From positions 124,001-188,000 of the forward strand of contig NZ_JAFBBE010000004.1 in the NCBI RefSeq assembly GCF_016907015.1: 64,000 nt of DNA, in the 5' to 3' direction. This document shows positions 46,071-56,553 of this stretch, one piece after another; within the stretch, counting starts at the first letter, position 1, and each line of letters opens with the position of its first letter. The notes under the pieces were generated by a model that worked only from the letters and a program-made list of their open reading frames with translations, ran no database searches and was not told where the DNA came from. The DNA comes from Oceanisphaera litoralis (lineage in GTDB: Bacteria; Pseudomonadota; Gammaproteobacteria; Enterobacterales; Aeromonadaceae). Made by a program: the position numbers and the translations under genes.

Positions 46071-47345
46071 CTACTTTGCCCCAAAACCAGTAAAAATGGT
46101 TCTGATGGTCTTCAACACAATCAACACATCCAGCCACAGGGAAAAATGCTTGATGTAGTAAAAATCGTGCTGGATCTTCACCCGGGTATCGTCCGCATCA
46201 CTGGCATAACCATGCACCACCTGTGCCCAACCGGTAATGCCCGGCTTGACCACATGACGATAGATATAAAACGGGATGTCCTGATCGAACTTTTCCACAA
46301 AGGCGCGCTGCTCGGGTCGAGGCCCAATCAGGCTCATGTCCCCTTTCAGCACATTAAAGAACTGGGGAAACTCATCCAGCCGGGTTTTGCGGATAATCTT
46401 GCCCACCCGGGTGACCCGCATATCGTTGGACTGGGCCAACTGAGCACCGCCCGCCTCCGAGTCTTTACCCATGCTGCGAAACTTGTAGATCTTGAAGTCC
46501 CGATTACCCTGCCCTACCCGATTCTGGATAAACAAAGCCGGGCCGGGGCTATCCAGCTTGACCGCAATGGCCGTTAGCAACATCACCGGCAAGGTAACAG
46601 GTGCTGTGATCAGTACTGCCGAAATATCAAGCAAACGCTTGAAGGCAGAATACAGCACCGGCGGCTGCAAAGAGCCAAACTCGTTTTCCGCCAGATGATT
46701 GATTTTCACCCGCCCGGTCAGTGACTCCATCAACTGCTTGTAGTGATAAACCGGCACCCCTGCCAGGGTGCAACGGGCCAGAAAACGCTGCCATTCATCG
46801 GGAATCTCTGCATGCAGGTCGGCGGCAATGGCATCCACCCGCTCACCATTCAGGGTGGGCGAGCTCAACTTGAACCATTCAACCCCTTCCACTTCATTCA
46901 GTCCACTGGCCTTGCCCAGCGGCAGAAACGCCACTTTTTTGCGCATATGGCGCACAATAAAAAAGTAACTGAAAAAGCAGAACAGCATATTGGCCACGGC
47001 GGTGTAAAAAATGTAATACACCGAATAATCCAGCCGGAACACAAAAAACACCCCAACCAGTAGCCCATACCACACCAACACAGTGGGTAAAATATAATTG
47101 GCGGACTGGCACCCCGGGTAGCTCATTAACCGACGCAGGGTGAAAAATACCCCAATATAGGTAACAGCCACCCCCAACATGCTATTAAGCTTGCTCATGT
47201 CCGGGGCATAAAAACCAACCAGGCCCCATAACATCAACCCCGGTAGCAGTACTACCAGTATCAGGCCCACTACAAAACGGCTAAACCAGCTAACCAGTAA
47301 CCGTTCACGCCACAGGGTGTGGCGTTTAGCTAACACCTGCTCCAT
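46071..47345 (-). CDS. Polyprenyl-phosphate sugar phosphotransferase (WbaP/CpsE type)
   Basis: 424 residues. About five N-terminal membrane helices, a CoA-binding-like middle, then from about 225 the catalytic bacterial sugar transferase domain: KRLLDISAVLITAPVTLP, SPGPALFIQNRVGQGNRDF, IYKFRSM and TRLDEFPQFFNVLKGDMSLIG. It starts a repeat unit by moving a sugar-1-phosphate to undecaprenyl phosphate. It is the last gene of the polysaccharide locus in transcription order. Confidence 0.92.
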   Translation of the reverse strand: MEQVLAKRHTLWRERLLVSWFSRFVVGLILVVLLPGLMLWGLVGFYAPDMSKLNSMLGVAVTYIGVFFTLRRLMSYPGCQSANYILPTVLVWYGLLVGVFFVFRLDYSVYYIFYTAVANMLFCFFSYFFIVRHMRKKVAFLPLGKASGLNEVEGVEWFKLSSPTLNGERVDAIAADLHAEIPDEWQRFLARCTLAGVPVYHYKQLMESLTGRVKINHLAENEFGSLQPPVLYSAFKRLLDISAVLITAPVTLPVMLLTAIAVKLDSPGPALFIQNRVGQGNRDFKIYKFRSMGKDSEAGGAQLAQSNDMRVTRVGKIIRKTRLDEFPQFFNVLKGDMSLIGPRPEQRAFVEKFDQDIPFYIYRHVVKPGITGWAQVVHGYASDADDTRVKIQHDFYYIKHFSLWLDVLIVLKTIRTIFTGFGAK

Positions 47346-47436
47346 TTTAATTACCTGTTGTTTTTGTTATCTACAGAATAAAGAGAAAAGACATCCAAGA
47401 TTGTTCCCTGTGCTCTTTGCTGCTTATTATTGAACT

Positions 47437-47790
47437 TTAAACACCATAATAACCGCGATACCACTGCACAAAGTTAGCAACACCTTCTTCTACCCTCATT
47501 TGTGGGCGATAACCAGTCGCATCAAACAATGCCTGGGTATCCGCCCAGGTGCGCGGCACATCACCGGGCTGCATCGGCTGATAGTCGCACAGGGCCTGCT
47601 TGCCGGTGGCCTGTTCAATAGCGCGGATAAAGTCCATCAATGCCACCGGGCTGCCGTTACCAATGTTATATACCGCATGGGGCGCCCCTTCTCCGGCGGG
47701 TGGAATAGCCAGCAGGCGCACTATACCTTCGACAATATCGTCGATATAAGTGAAATCTCGCTGCATATTTCTAAAGTAACCACTCCCTTC
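47437..47790 (-). pseudogene. C-terminal remnant of a UDP-glucuronate 4-epimerase-type gene
   Basis: Only the last third of an SDR sugar epimerase remains: NMQRDFTYIDDIVEGIVRLL, AVYNIGNGSPVALMDFIRAIE and GYRPQMRVEEGVANFVQWY. The NAD-binding GxxGxxG end and YxxxK site are absent and the residues before NMQRDF match no family segment. The break coincides with the switch from GC-rich to AT-rich DNA at about 47.8 kb, so the gene was cut when the imported block arrived. With ugd present, the intact gene probably made UDP-galacturonate. Confidence 0.8.
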
Positions 47791-47850
47791 AGATAAAAAC
47801 AGCACCTCACCCATTAACATTTAAATAAAAAGTTCATCTAAAAATTCTTC

Positions 47851-48627
47851 TCAGTGCATAACACCCAACATTTTAGCCAACTTAGGAAAGTTCTTTCTTA
47901 ATACGCCACGAATGGCATAATGACTAAAACAGTAACAGCTTTTAATAAATGATAGTTTCTCTACATCACGATAAACACGCCAAGTATAAGTAGATGATTT
48001 TATTTTATTCGAGGACATTGAGCTATTATGCACTCGATATTGAGCCAATGACTCTTCAATACCATAAGCATAATCAACTTTCTTGAGCAGTTTTAACCAA
48101 AGAGCAAAATCCTGCCGCTTTCTTACTTCAGGCATATAAACCTTGCCGAAGTAGTGAGTATCATACATAGCTGTTAAACAGCCTATGTAGCATGTTTTAA
48201 GCAGCTCATGATACGAAACTCTTTCTGGCACACCGACATAACCAAAAAAATTACCGAACCCATCAACCTTTTCGTATTCAGCGTAAGAAAAAGGAACCTG
48301 ATTTTCTTGCATGAACTTTAATTGCTTTTCCAACTTATTAGGCAACCATAGATCATCTGCATCTAAAAATGCTATAAATCTACCTGTCGCCTCTTTTATC
48401 CCTCTATTTCTAGCAACAGCAGCACCAGAATTAGAGCGGAGTCTTACACACTTAACCCTTTCGTCTTTCTTTACATATTCACAGGCTAGCCGATAACTTC
48501 TATCAGTTGAAAAATCGTCAACTACGACAAGCTCCCAATCTGAAAAAGACTGAGAAAGCACAGAGTCAATTGCTTCTTTAAGGTAAGAGCTTGAATTATA
48601 CACTGGCATTATTATGGAGACAGTCAA
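47851..48627 (-). CDS. Glycosyltransferase family 2
   Basis: 258 residues, GT-A fold: VSIIMPVYNSSSYLKEAIDSVL, the VVDDFSTD nucleotide-binding strand and the DADD metal motif (FIAFLDADDLW). The start is probably TTG 48627, because AAGGTGAAA lies before it and no ATG fits. It adds one sugar of the repeat unit at the cytoplasmic face. Low GC marks it as part of the imported block. Confidence 0.85.
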   Translation of the reverse strand: MTVSIIMPVYNSSSYLKEAIDSVLSQSFSDWELVVVDDFSTDRSYRLACEYVKKDERVKCVRLRSNSGAAVARNRGIKEATGRFIAFLDADDLWLPNKLEKQLKFMQENQVPFSYAEYEKVDGFGNFFGYVGVPERVSYHELLKTCYIGCLTAMYDTHYFGKVYMPEVRKRQDFALWLKLLKKVDYAYGIEESLAQYRVHNSSMSSNKIKSSTYTWRVYRDVEKLSFIKSCYCFSHYAIRGVLRKNFPKLAKMLGVMH

Positions 48628-48674
48628 TATATTTCACCTTGAAAAATATAACTTAAAAAATACATAAAACAATA

Positions 48675-49856
48675 TCAATCACAACAATCAGGACAAAAAA
48701 ACAACTTTTCAAAAAAGCTCTCAATAGAATAGTTTTTAGATCGTTCAAACGATTTATTAGCCATAGCCTGCGCAACCTCCCTATTATCAGCAGCCCATAA
48801 GATGGAGCTTAAGAAGTCATTTAAAGATCCAGGCTTGGCGATTAAACCAGCATTACCTCTCAACAATACATTCACACATCCCACATCTGAAGAAATACAT
48901 AAATTTGATTCAGACATTGCTTCCATCAGTACTCTAGGACCTGTTTCTGACATTGAAGGCATAATAAAAATATCGTGGGAACAATAAAAATCATCCAGTG
49001 CCCCTCCATTTGCCACAGCCCCTACAAATTTAACTTCTCCTTCCAAACTCAAAAAGGAAACATATTTTTTAAGATCCTCATAAAGAGGACCGTCACCAAC
49101 AATGGTGTATTCAAACTGTAAATCGCATCTTACTTTCTTTAACTCACAAAAAACATCCAAAGCAAAATGTAACCCCTTACCATTTTGTAGTCTACTTACT
49201 GTTAAAAACTTTATCTTTTCATTTTTTAGGATTACTCGAGGCTTCTTATTATTTAACACTTTGCTAGATATACTACTTTCATACAAAACACGAAGTTTTT
49301 TTCTGAGAAAAAAAGGAACGTTACTTTCAATACTAGGGCCATTAGCCGTAGCTTTATTAAAATATGCAGCGATTGATATAAAAATAAACTCCGGATAGAA
49401 AATTGCTACTTTAATAATCTTCCTAAAGTATGTAACTCTATCATCATTCAACATAACTTCTATTGGATTAGAAGCATAATGATAATTCAATATTGTTTTT
49501 TTCTTTTTAAAAAAACCAGCAAGCCAGGAGAATGGTTCTGGTGTACGAATGTAAACAAAGTCACAGGATCTAGTCAGCTTAAAAAGACCTTTGATAATCC
49601 ATGGCAGAAAAAAGATAGAGTTTAAATATGATTTAAAATATGGCAAGTTAATGAACTTCACGCTTGCATCGGTAACAAGTTCGTAACCTTGAGGAAAATC
49701 AGAGTCAACCTTTAGATAGGACTTTGTTTTGCTAAGTAAATATACACAGCCACTCATACCACAAATAATATCGATATACTTCTTATGAATAGAAGGCAAA
49801 TAGTATTTATCACCTACTCTTACAACCCCCCAATTACAGTACATACCGACTATCAC
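48675..49856 (-). CDS. Glycosyltransferase family 4
   Basis: 393 residues, GT-B fold. The C-terminal half has the donor-binding signatures KFLTVSRLQNGKGLHFALD, EYTIVGDGPLYEDL and the EX7E-like region FIMPSMSETGPRVLMEAMSE. The start is GTG 49856, which overlaps the upstream stop (GTGA) and is preceded by GGGGAG; the ATG at 49883 has no ribosome site. Very AT-rich. Sugar specificity unknown. Confidence 0.85.
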   Translation of the reverse strand: MIVGMYCNWGVVRVGDKYYLPSIHKKYIDIICGMSGCVYLLSKTKSYLKVDSDFPQGYELVTDASVKFINLPYFKSYLNSIFFLPWIIKGLFKLTRSCDFVYIRTPEPFSWLAGFFKKKKTILNYHYASNPIEVMLNDDRVTYFRKIIKVAIFYPEFIFISIAAYFNKATANGPSIESNVPFFLRKKLRVLYESSISSKVLNNKKPRVILKNEKIKFLTVSRLQNGKGLHFALDVFCELKKVRCDLQFEYTIVGDGPLYEDLKKYVSFLSLEGEVKFVGAVANGGALDDFYCSHDIFIMPSMSETGPRVLMEAMSESNLCISSDVGCVNVLLRGNAGLIAKPGSLNDFLSSILWAADNREVAQAMANKSFERSKNYSIESFFEKLFFCPDCCD

Positions 49857-50314
49857 AAAAAATCTCCCCGAATTACTGAGCATGGAGGTACAAGCTTACC
49901 CGCACCCACAACAGAGCCAGCAGTGATGACAGAGTTAGCAGCAATCCAAGAACCTGTTCCGATTGAAATAGCCTCTCTTTTCCCAGGTAAAAATCTGTAG
50001 CTATTATTCACCTTATCTTTCCCATGGTTACCATCTACAATAACAACATTCATTGCAATCAAAACTTCATCACCTATATTTATATCTTCTCTAGCCATAA
50101 TAAATGAATTAGGCCCTATATAAACATCTCTACCACAAGTAATATTCTCTAACCCTCTCAGAACAGCACCGCCTGCAACCTGTAAGTTTTGACCACAATC
50201 TTTCATCCCCAAAGAGTAAAACCAACCTCTAAATCGCATAACAATAGGAGCGTCAGGAAGAAAAGAAAAAATAAACCGAACAAAATGGGAATGCAAAAGC
50301 AATATATTATGCAT
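49853..50314 (-). CDS. Hexapeptide-repeat O-acyltransferase
   Basis: 153 residues with left-handed beta-helix repeats: GAVLRGLENITCGRDVYIGP, DINIGDEVLIAMNVVIVDG with the active His in DGNHGKD, then SIGTGSWIAANSVITAGSVV. Resembles WcaF/Maa-type acetyltransferases that decorate polysaccharide sugars. Coupled to the following GT4 gene by a GTGA overlap. Confidence 0.85.
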   Translation of the reverse strand: MHNILLLHSHFVRFIFSFLPDAPIVMRFRGWFYSLGMKDCGQNLQVAGGAVLRGLENITCGRDVYIGPNSFIMAREDINIGDEVLIAMNVVIVDGNHGKDKVNNSYRFLPGKREAISIGTGSWIAANSVITAGSVVGAGKLVPPCSVIRGDFL

Positions 50315-50362
50315 AAGTTAAACAACCCAAAATAAAAATACCAAAAATTCAACTCAAAAAAA

Positions 50363-51622
50363 CTAACAACAGTTCAGCCTAACATTCAAATATTTACTAG
50401 AAATACCAATGATTGAAATCATTGTTAAAACTGGAAAGCTATCAAAAACAAACAGCCCTTTCAAAAGCAAAACAAATATCATAATGGAAAAAAGAAGTCC
50501 GACAAAAAGGGGGGGTGATGAGAAGACACTTAACTTATTGAAACTAAAAAAAAGAGGAGAAAATAAAAAAAACATAAAAACCAAAGCACCTAAAATACCG
50601 ATTGCGAAAAACAACCTATAATACCCCACATCAGTTTCTTTATAATACCCACCACTTTCAGACCTAAGATTAAAGTCACCCAGCAAACTAAAATCATTCA
50701 AACTAAAGCTTGAAAACATAGATATATTCTTTTGCAGCGAACCAGTTTTCAACCCAGAATCAAATAAACTCAGAGACCAGTCAAAAAAAAACAGCAAAAA
50801 ATCTTCGCTGACAAAAACTAACGCAAAAAAACCAGAAAAAAACAAAACAGCCACAACCAAAAGCAGAAGATTAAGAAAACATCTCAAATTAAATAAATAT
50901 ATATAGAGAATAATAAAAAAAGGAAGCAAAACAAACGAAGTCCTGGCTACTAGGAAAGAAGATAACAATATAAAGGACAATACAAGGTTATCTCTAATTT
51001 TTGGTTTATAATTATTATAAAAGACATGAAGCATGTAGAAAAAAGAAAGGAAAATTTGTATAGCAGCAGTAGAGTATGCAGAGAATCCATTAATCCCAAC
51101 CATTCTCAAGCTCATCATGCTATTAGTAAGACTAATCTCACCATAAAGCCTCTCAATAGTTGACTCTACTACAGAGTGCCAAAAAACCTTAAATGGAGGA
51201 AAAATAAACATACCTATAATGAATATAGAATTAATAAAAGCGACTAATCCGAAATTCTTATATATAACACTAACATTATTATTGTAAAACCGAATGATGA
51301 CAAAGGGGACTACAACTGATGCAATCAAAAAAACAAATGGAAGCCTTAGCATTGAAAGCTCTAATTTATAGGAATTAGCCAATGCTGAAAACAAAAATAA
51401 CACCGTAAGAAAAAACCAACTTACGGCAATACTCTCGAACTCCTTGTTTATATAAAAACCATAATTAAAAAAACAAAAAAACATCAAAATCAAAAATAAA
51501 ATTGGCGCCCATACGAAAGATGAAACAGGAAGAAAGTTTAGTTTTGTATTGTAGAAATAAAAAACAAGAAGTATTATAAACAATCCATTTTTAATAGGAG
51601 ATATTCTCCTTCCATCTTCCAT
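50363..51622 (-). CDS. wzy: O-antigen/capsule polymerase-like membrane protein (Wzy candidate)
   Basis: 419 residues, about 11 hydrophobic helices, with a larger loop around VESTIERLYGEISLTNSMMSLRM and a second around YKETDVGYYRLFF. No strong motif, as usual for Wzy; the call rests on topology, length and place among glycosyltransferase genes of a wzx/wzz-dependent locus. AT-rich. It follows a glycosyltransferase gene with no gap. Confidence 0.7.
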   Translation of the reverse strand: MEDGRRISPIKNGLFIILLVFYFYNTKLNFLPVSSFVWAPILFLILMFFCFFNYGFYINKEFESIAVSWFFLTVLFLFSALANSYKLELSMLRLPFVFLIASVVVPFVIIRFYNNNVSVIYKNFGLVAFINSIFIIGMFIFPPFKVFWHSVVESTIERLYGEISLTNSMMSLRMVGINGFSAYSTAAIQIFLSFFYMLHVFYNNYKPKIRDNLVLSFILLSSFLVARTSFVLLPFFIILYIYLFNLRCFLNLLLLVVAVLFFSGFFALVFVSEDFLLFFFDWSLSLFDSGLKTGSLQKNISMFSSFSLNDFSLLGDFNLRSESGGYYKETDVGYYRLFFAIGILGALVFMFFLFSPLFFSFNKLSVFSSPPLFVGLLFSIMIFVLLLKGLFVFDSFPVLTMISIIGISSKYLNVRLNCC

Positions 51623-52528
51623 TCAAACCATTCCTCTTATAAACCTATAAAACCTATAAGGAAAAAACAAAAAAGCAAAAACCTTCAATCGGCAATAGGC
51701 ATTAAGGTTTTTCTCCCGAATTAAAACTGAAACCCCATCAGAAAAATATTTTGTAGCTATAGATTTAGCCCCCATAAACGCAATATTACGCACGGCTTTT
51801 TCATAATGAATTGAATATTCAAATCGCTTAATGATCTTCATTCTCTCAGAATGCATTTTTTTTACATTTCGAGACATACTTTCATCATGAACTCTATAAT
51901 TAACTACTAAGATATCTTTACTAACTAACAGATCGCCACTTTCTGTTAACTTGAGCCACATAAACCAATCTTCTATTGCTATGCTTGGGTCATAACCACC
52001 CACTTCTTTAACTCTTTTTGTTTTTAATAATGCGGCTGGAGCAAAAGGTATTCGTTCATGATATATAAGGGATTTAAAATTATGCGTGAAAACTTGTTTT
52101 TTTTCACCGACTTTATTTCCACAATCATCAATTAATTCCATCCCACCAAAAACGCCAACTACTTTATCATCTAAACAATCTGAGAATGTCTTCATGAGTT
52201 CACTAACTTTCTTAACATTCAATATGTCATCCGAAGCAATGGCTGAAAAATACTCACCCTCACACCATTCCAAAGCTTCATTCAGCGTGGCACACAAACC
52301 TTTATTAGGGCGATGACGGAATTCAAACCGTGCAAATCGTTTTTCACACTGCGGCACCATTTTCTGTATTTTCGTTATCGAATTATCTTTTGAGCCATCA
52401 TCAATGATGATAAGTTCGATATTTTCATAATCTTGTTCAATAACGCTTTTTATTGTTTCCTGTACGTACCCCTCATGATTGTAACAAGGAATGACGACTG
52501 AAACTAATGGGAATACTTTATCTTTCAC
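51623..52528 (-). CDS. Glycosyltransferase family 2
   Basis: 301 residues: VSVVIPCYNHEGYVQETIKSV, ELIIIDDGSKDNSI and the AIASDDIL metal-binding motif (S-D-D instead of D-x-D). Starts at GTG 52528 behind GAAGG. Tail is basic and hydrophobic (FPYRFYRFIRGMV), consistent with membrane association. AT-rich. First gene of the imported block in transcription order. Confidence 0.87.
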   Translation of the reverse strand: MKDKVFPLVSVVIPCYNHEGYVQETIKSVIEQDYENIELIIIDDGSKDNSITKIQKMVPQCEKRFARFEFRHRPNKGLCATLNEALEWCEGEYFSAIASDDILNVKKVSELMKTFSDCLDDKVVGVFGGMELIDDCGNKVGEKKQVFTHNFKSLIYHERIPFAPAALLKTKRVKEVGGYDPSIAIEDWFMWLKLTESGDLLVSKDILVVNYRVHDESMSRNVKKMHSERMKIIKRFEYSIHYEKAVRNIAFMGAKSIATKYFSDGVSVLIREKNLNAYCRLKVFAFLFFPYRFYRFIRGMV

Positions 52529-52726
52529 TTTAAACCTTCAAATATTTATCATTTATTAAACTGAAATTAAAAACTAGCAGTTGCCAACTAATTTCAACTC
52601 ATGCAAAATCACTCGAGTATTAAATTATCAATCATGATTAATAGTTAGCACTTTGATAATGACAAAGAACCCGCTTCCGTGATGAATCAGTAAACTCAAC
52701 ATTGATTAAAGACAGTCGATTGATGT

Positions 52727-53971
52727 TCACAACACATGCTTATACATTAACGCCATCATCATCAAAAAGTATAGACTGTAATTAATAGAAAAAGCATAGG
52801 TAACCCCTACCAATCCAAACTGACTGACAAACAGCAGTGACAGGCCAACAAACAGCACCGAAAACAGGATCTCAGTAATGATAAAAATCTTGGTCATGGC
52901 TTTGGCCAACATCAAGTAGGCTAACAACCAAGCAGCAAGTTTGATCACATCTCCAACAAGTTGCCACTTAAAAAGCTCACGCATGGGAGCAAAGTCTTCG
53001 GTAAACAGCAGCCAGATAATAAAATCTTTCAGAATAAAAATAATCAAAGCCATGACGATAACAGCTGGCATTATGATTTTATAGCCACCTGCCAGCTCTT
53101 TACGCAGTTCGGCTTTATCGGTGATTTCCGATAACCGGGGCAGATAGTAAATGCCAAGCGCCGTGGTCACCACCATCAGATACATGGTGGATATATACCA
53201 GATAGCCTGCCAGTAACCAGCCTGCTCCCAGCCCAGGTTTTCACCCAGATAGTTACGGATAATAAGGTGTGATACCGGCACGGTAGCAGCGCTGGTCAGT
53301 GCCATGGCGGCATAACCCAGCAGTTTTCTGGCCTCTGTCCGATCAAAACCATGGGTAAAATGGGCCAGCTGTATTACCGAATGGTGGCGCAACATCCACA
53401 GTACTATCAGCAATATCACCGACTGGTTGGTAACCATGGCTATCAAAGCACCATCCAACCCCAGCCAGACGATCATGGCTGTGGTAAACACCAGGCTATA
53501 GAGGCTCTGGATAATGTTGATGCTGATAAAAGTTTTCACCTCTTTCAGACCGTTTAGGATAGACAGCAGCAACTGGTTGAGCACAAACAGCACTATGGTG
53601 ATGCCGAAGATCACGAATACATAGGCATATTCGTCGCTTTTCAAGAAGTGCTGCGATGCCATGCTGGCAAACAGAATGATCCCCAGTCCCACCAGCATAG
53701 AGGCAGCAAGACCGATCTTGCTGGCGGTACTGAACAGCTGTGGGATGGCCTGACCATCGCGACCATATTCGGCGGTGTATTTGATCACCCCCTGATTAAT
53801 ACCGCCCTGGGCGGCGGACATCACCAGTTGGGTAAAGTTCTGGAATTGCCCCACCAGCGCCAGACCGGATGGACCAATATACAGCGCCACCGCTTTATTA
53901 ATGACCAGCGCCGAGAGCATTTTTACGGCGGTGGCGATAAAGCTGAGGATTGAGGTTTTAAACAGTGTCAT
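52727..53971 (-). CDS. wzx: O-antigen flippase Wzx
   Basis: 414 residues, 12 predicted helices of the MATE-like polysaccharide transporter family. [25 protein letters not shown] and [17 protein letters not shown] are typical of the WzxE/RfbX branch. It flips lipid-linked repeat units to the periplasm. ATG 53971 overlaps the aminotransferase stop (ATGA); the longer frame is antisense-free but lacks a ribosome site and family match. GC content is closer to the host than the block that follows. Confidence 0.92.
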   Translation of the reverse strand: MTLFKTSILSFIATAVKMLSALVINKAVALYIGPSGLALVGQFQNFTQLVMSAAQGGINQGVIKYTAEYGRDGQAIPQLFSTASKIGLAASMLVGLGIILFASMASQHFLKSDEYAYVFVIFGITIVLFVLNQLLLSILNGLKEVKTFISINIIQSLYSLVFTTAMIVWLGLDGALIAMVTNQSVILLIVLWMLRHHSVIQLAHFTHGFDRTEARKLLGYAAMALTSAATVPVSHLIIRNYLGENLGWEQAGYWQAIWYISTMYLMVVTTALGIYYLPRLSEITDKAELRKELAGGYKIIMPAVIVMALIIFILKDFIIWLLFTEDFAPMRELFKWQLVGDVIKLAAWLLAYLMLAKAMTKIFIITEILFSVLFVGLSLLFVSQFGLVGVTYAFSINYSLYFLMMMALMYKHVL

Positions 53972-55086
53972 TTGAACATATTTACGGCGGTGATGACCTG
54001 GCCCACCAGCTCCAATGACAGAGTAGGCCCCATGGGCAGGCTGAGTACCTGCCGGTGGATAGCTTCCGTCAGAGGATAACTCCGCTGATTCCAAGCGACG
54101 TAGGCGGCCTGTTGATGGGGTGGTAACGGATAATGGATTAGGGTCTGAATACCCTGCTCGCTCAAATATTGCTGCAATTCTTCCCGTCGCTCACAACGAA
54201 CCACAAACAGGTGCCAGACGTGGCTTGTTGAGTGTTGAGTGTTGAGTGTTGAGTGTTGAGTGGGCAGCAGTATTGCCGGGTTGGTAATGCCTTCACTGTA
54301 GGCGGCGGCAATGCGGCGACGGTGGGTAATTTCTTCGTCCAGATGACGGAGCTTTACCCGTAGCATAGCGGCCTGCATTTCATCGAGGCGGCTGTTTACG
54401 CCTTGATACAAATTTTCGTACTTTTTGTGGCTGCCGTAGTTGCCTAAAGCTTGAATGGTTTTTGCCAGCTCTTCATCATTGGTGGTGACGGCACCGGCAT
54501 CGCCCAATGCGCCCAGGTTCTTGCCCGGGTAAAAGCTGAACCCGCTGGCATGACCCCAGTTGCCGGCTTTTTTGCCGTTGATGCTGGCACCATGGGCCTG
54601 GGCTGAGTCTTCCAGCACCAGCAGGTTATGACGTTCGGCAATATCCATAATAGCGGGCATGTCGGCAAGTTGGCCGTAGAGATGCACCGGCAGAATGGCA
54701 CGGGTTTTGGGGGTGATGGCCGCTTCGGCCTTTTTGGGGCACAGGTTATAGGTTATTTCATCCGGCTCTACCAGAACCGGCACCAAGCGGTTTTCGGTAA
54801 TGGCGAGAATGCTGGCAATATAGGTATTGGCGGGTACAATCACCTCGTCCCCTTCCTTCAGCCTGCCCAGCTCTTTCCAGGCACGCAGGGTGAGGGTGAG
54901 TGCATCCAGACCATTGGCTACGCCAATGGCGTGCTCGCTGCCGCAGTATTGGGCAAACTCCTGTTCAAAGGCTTTTACTTCCTGGCCCTGAATATACCAG
55001 CCGGAATCGATTACCTGGGTGGCGGCCTGGATCAACTGCTCACGATATTGGGCATTGATGGATTTTAAATCTAAAAAAGGGATCAT
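53968..55086 (-). CDS. fdtB: dTDP-3-oxo-hexose aminotransferase (FdtB/QdtB type, DegT family)
   Basis: 372 residues, DegT/DnrJ/EryC1/StrS PLP enzyme: [41 protein letters not shown] and the PLP lysine in [16 protein letters not shown]. It aminates dTDP-3-keto-6-deoxyhexose made by the adjacent FdtA-type isomerase. An in-frame heptamer array (GTTGAGT x5, 54227-54261) encodes [12 protein letters not shown], a segment not expected in the family. Overlaps both neighbours by four bases. Confidence 0.9.
   Translation of the reverse strand: MIPFLDLKSINAQYREQLIQAATQVIDSGWYIQGQEVKAFEQEFAQYCGSEHAIGVANGLDALTLTLRAWKELGRLKEGDEVIVPANTYIASILAITENRLVPVLVEPDEITYNLCPKKAEAAITPKTRAILPVHLYGQLADMPAIMDIAERHNLLVLEDSAQAHGASINGKKAGNWGHASGFSFYPGKNLGALGDAGAVTTNDEELAKTIQALGNYGSHKKYENLYQGVNSRLDEMQAAMLRVKLRHLDEEITHRRRIAAAYSEGITNPAILLPTQHSTLNTQHSTSHVWHLFVVRCERREELQQYLSEQGIQTLIHYPLPPHQQAAYVAWNQRSYPLTEAIHRQVLSLPMGPTLSLELVGQVITAVNMFK
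54227..54261. repeat. GTTGAGT heptamer array, five units, inside the aminotransferase gene
   Basis: Five exact GTTGAGT units. A gain or loss of one unit shifts the reading frame by one base, so the array could switch the enzyme off and on. Confidence 0.9.
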
Positions 55087-55607
55087 TGTAGCTTCTCTAT
55101 TAACTTCTCTCTGGCTGCAAGCACGGCTTGCTGAGTGATCTCAAAGTAATAATCCAGTTCATTTTCACCGGTCTGTACTGCGCCCATCTTGGTGTGAAAA
55201 GAAATCACTTTTTCGTTACCTTTACGCACATCAAAATGACACTTTTTATAGCCCAACTCGTCAAAACCGAACTGGTACACTAAAAAAGCACTTTCAATTG
55301 CAGAAAAACGTGTTTTGTCCTCGTTAAGAATCCAGCTTCCCCAGCAAAATGAGTCTGGCTTTAAATCGTACACTCTTACTGTGCCGCAAGGAGTACCATC
55401 CAGCCGTTCAATAATAAAGTAAAATTGCTTTTTATTAGCCTCATCTACTTTATATTTCTGTATCCAGTCTTTCTGTGCCTGAACATCAGTATTTACGCTA
55501 GATAAAAACTGATTATAACGTTCATCAAGGCGCAGCTTTAAAATAAACTCCGCATCGGACTCTTCAACAAAGCGCATCTTTATTGTTTTGCTGATTAACT
55601 TGTTCAT
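55083..55607 (-). CDS. GNAT N-acetyltransferase
   Basis: 174 residues: [19 protein letters not shown] at the start, [20 protein letters not shown] in the core and a C-terminal helix ([10 protein letters not shown]). The RimJ/PseH-like GNAT fold suggests acetylation of an amino sugar nucleotide. AAGGAAAG precedes ATG 55607 and the end overlaps the aminotransferase start. Either this or the hexapeptide enzyme next to it finishes the 3-acetamido sugar. Confidence 0.85.
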   Translation of the reverse strand: MNKLISKTIKMRFVEESDAEFILKLRLDERYNQFLSSVNTDVQAQKDWIQKYKVDEANKKQFYFIIERLDGTPCGTVRVYDLKPDSFCWGSWILNEDKTRFSAIESAFLVYQFGFDELGYKKCHFDVRKGNEKVISFHTKMGAVQTGENELDYYFEITQQAVLAAREKLIEKLQ

Positions 55608-55638
55608 GCTGCTTTCCTTGCAGCATAAAAGTTGCTAG

Positions 55639-56166
55639 CTAGTCGTGTCGTGTCGTGTCTTTATCGTTCTGAATTTCTATCACTTGGCAAGCTTTGTTAA
55701 TTTCTTTATTAATAAAACGAATCACCTTTGCAGGATTACCTACCACTACTGCGTGTGCAGGTACGTTTCTGGTTACTACAGCCCCCGCCCCCACCATGGC
55801 GTATTCACCTATGGTAATGCCAGGCAGCAAGGTTGCATTGGCACCAATGCTGGCGTTGCGCTTGATGGTGATGCCTGAGAAGGACTCAGGGTATTCCTTA
55901 GAGCGCGGGTAGGGGTCATTGGTGAAAGTAACATTTGGGCCGATGAAGGCATCATCCTCAATACGGGTGCCATCCCATAGCTGTACGCCTGATTTCAACG
56001 TCACTCTGTCACCGATAATCACATCCCCCTCAATGAGAGTTTGGGCGCAAATGTTACAATCTTTTCCCAGTTTTGCGCCATTCAGGATGACCACAAACTG
56101 CCAGACCCTTGTGCCCTCACCTATGGATGAGTCAGCCACATCGGCCAAAGGGTGGATGAAGCTCAT
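55639..56166 (-). CDS. Hexapeptide acetyltransferase (FdtC/QdtC-like)
   Basis: 175 residues with many left-handed beta-helix turns: [23 protein letters not shown], then [21 protein letters not shown] and [19 protein letters not shown]. It matches the WbpD/FdtC type that acetylates dTDP-3-amino-3,6-dideoxyhexoses. Its last codons (DTTRHD) are written by a GTCGT-type tandem repeat at 55641-55660. Overlaps the fdtA-type gene by four bases. Confidence 0.86.
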   Translation of the reverse strand: MSFIHPLADVADSSIGEGTRVWQFVVILNGAKLGKDCNICAQTLIEGDVIIGDRVTLKSGVQLWDGTRIEDDAFIGPNVTFTNDPYPRSKEYPESFSGITIKRNASIGANATLLPGITIGEYAMVGAGAVVTRNVPAHAVVVGNPAKVIRFINKEINKACQVIEIQNDKDTTRHD

Positions 56167-56552
56167 GCGTTCACCTCTTTGATGAAATCTTCATAATTAC
56201 GAATATAATCCGCTTCATCGTAATGTTCACTGGCCAATACCAGCAATACGCAGTCCGGGCTAAAGTCATGCATGGTGCCCCACACCATCGCATCCTGAAA
56301 AAGCCCTTTGTTAGGTTCATTCAGGTCATAGGTTGAGTTTTCTGAACCATCATCCAGCGTCACCTTGCAGGAGCCGTTGACGGCTATCAGATACTGTTTG
56401 GTTTGATGATGAGAATGATTCCCTCGCGGCACATTCGGCTGAGTGCCAAAGATATAAAAAACACGTTTAATATCAAAAGGAACTGAATTCGCACCTTCTA
56501 GTGCGACTAACTGGCCTCGATGATCACCTAAAACTCTATGAGTTGTTATCAT
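56163..56552 (-). CDS. fdtA: dTDP-4-oxo-6-deoxyglucose 3,4-ketoisomerase (FdtA/WxcM type cupin)
   Basis: 129 residues, small beta-barrel cupin: [32 protein letters not shown] with the His cluster and the C-terminal [18 protein letters not shown]. It moves the keto group from C4 to C3 of the RmlB product, the committed step to Fuc3NAc or Qui3NAc; galacto or gluco outcome cannot be told by eye. Confidence 0.88.
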   Translation of the reverse strand: MITTHRVLGDHRGQLVALEGANSVPFDIKRVFYIFGTQPNVPRGNHSHHQTKQYLIAVNGSCKVTLDDGSENSTYDLNEPNKGLFQDAMVWGTMHDFSPDCVLLVLASEHYDEADYIRNYEDFIKEVNA

Positions 56553-56553
56553 T

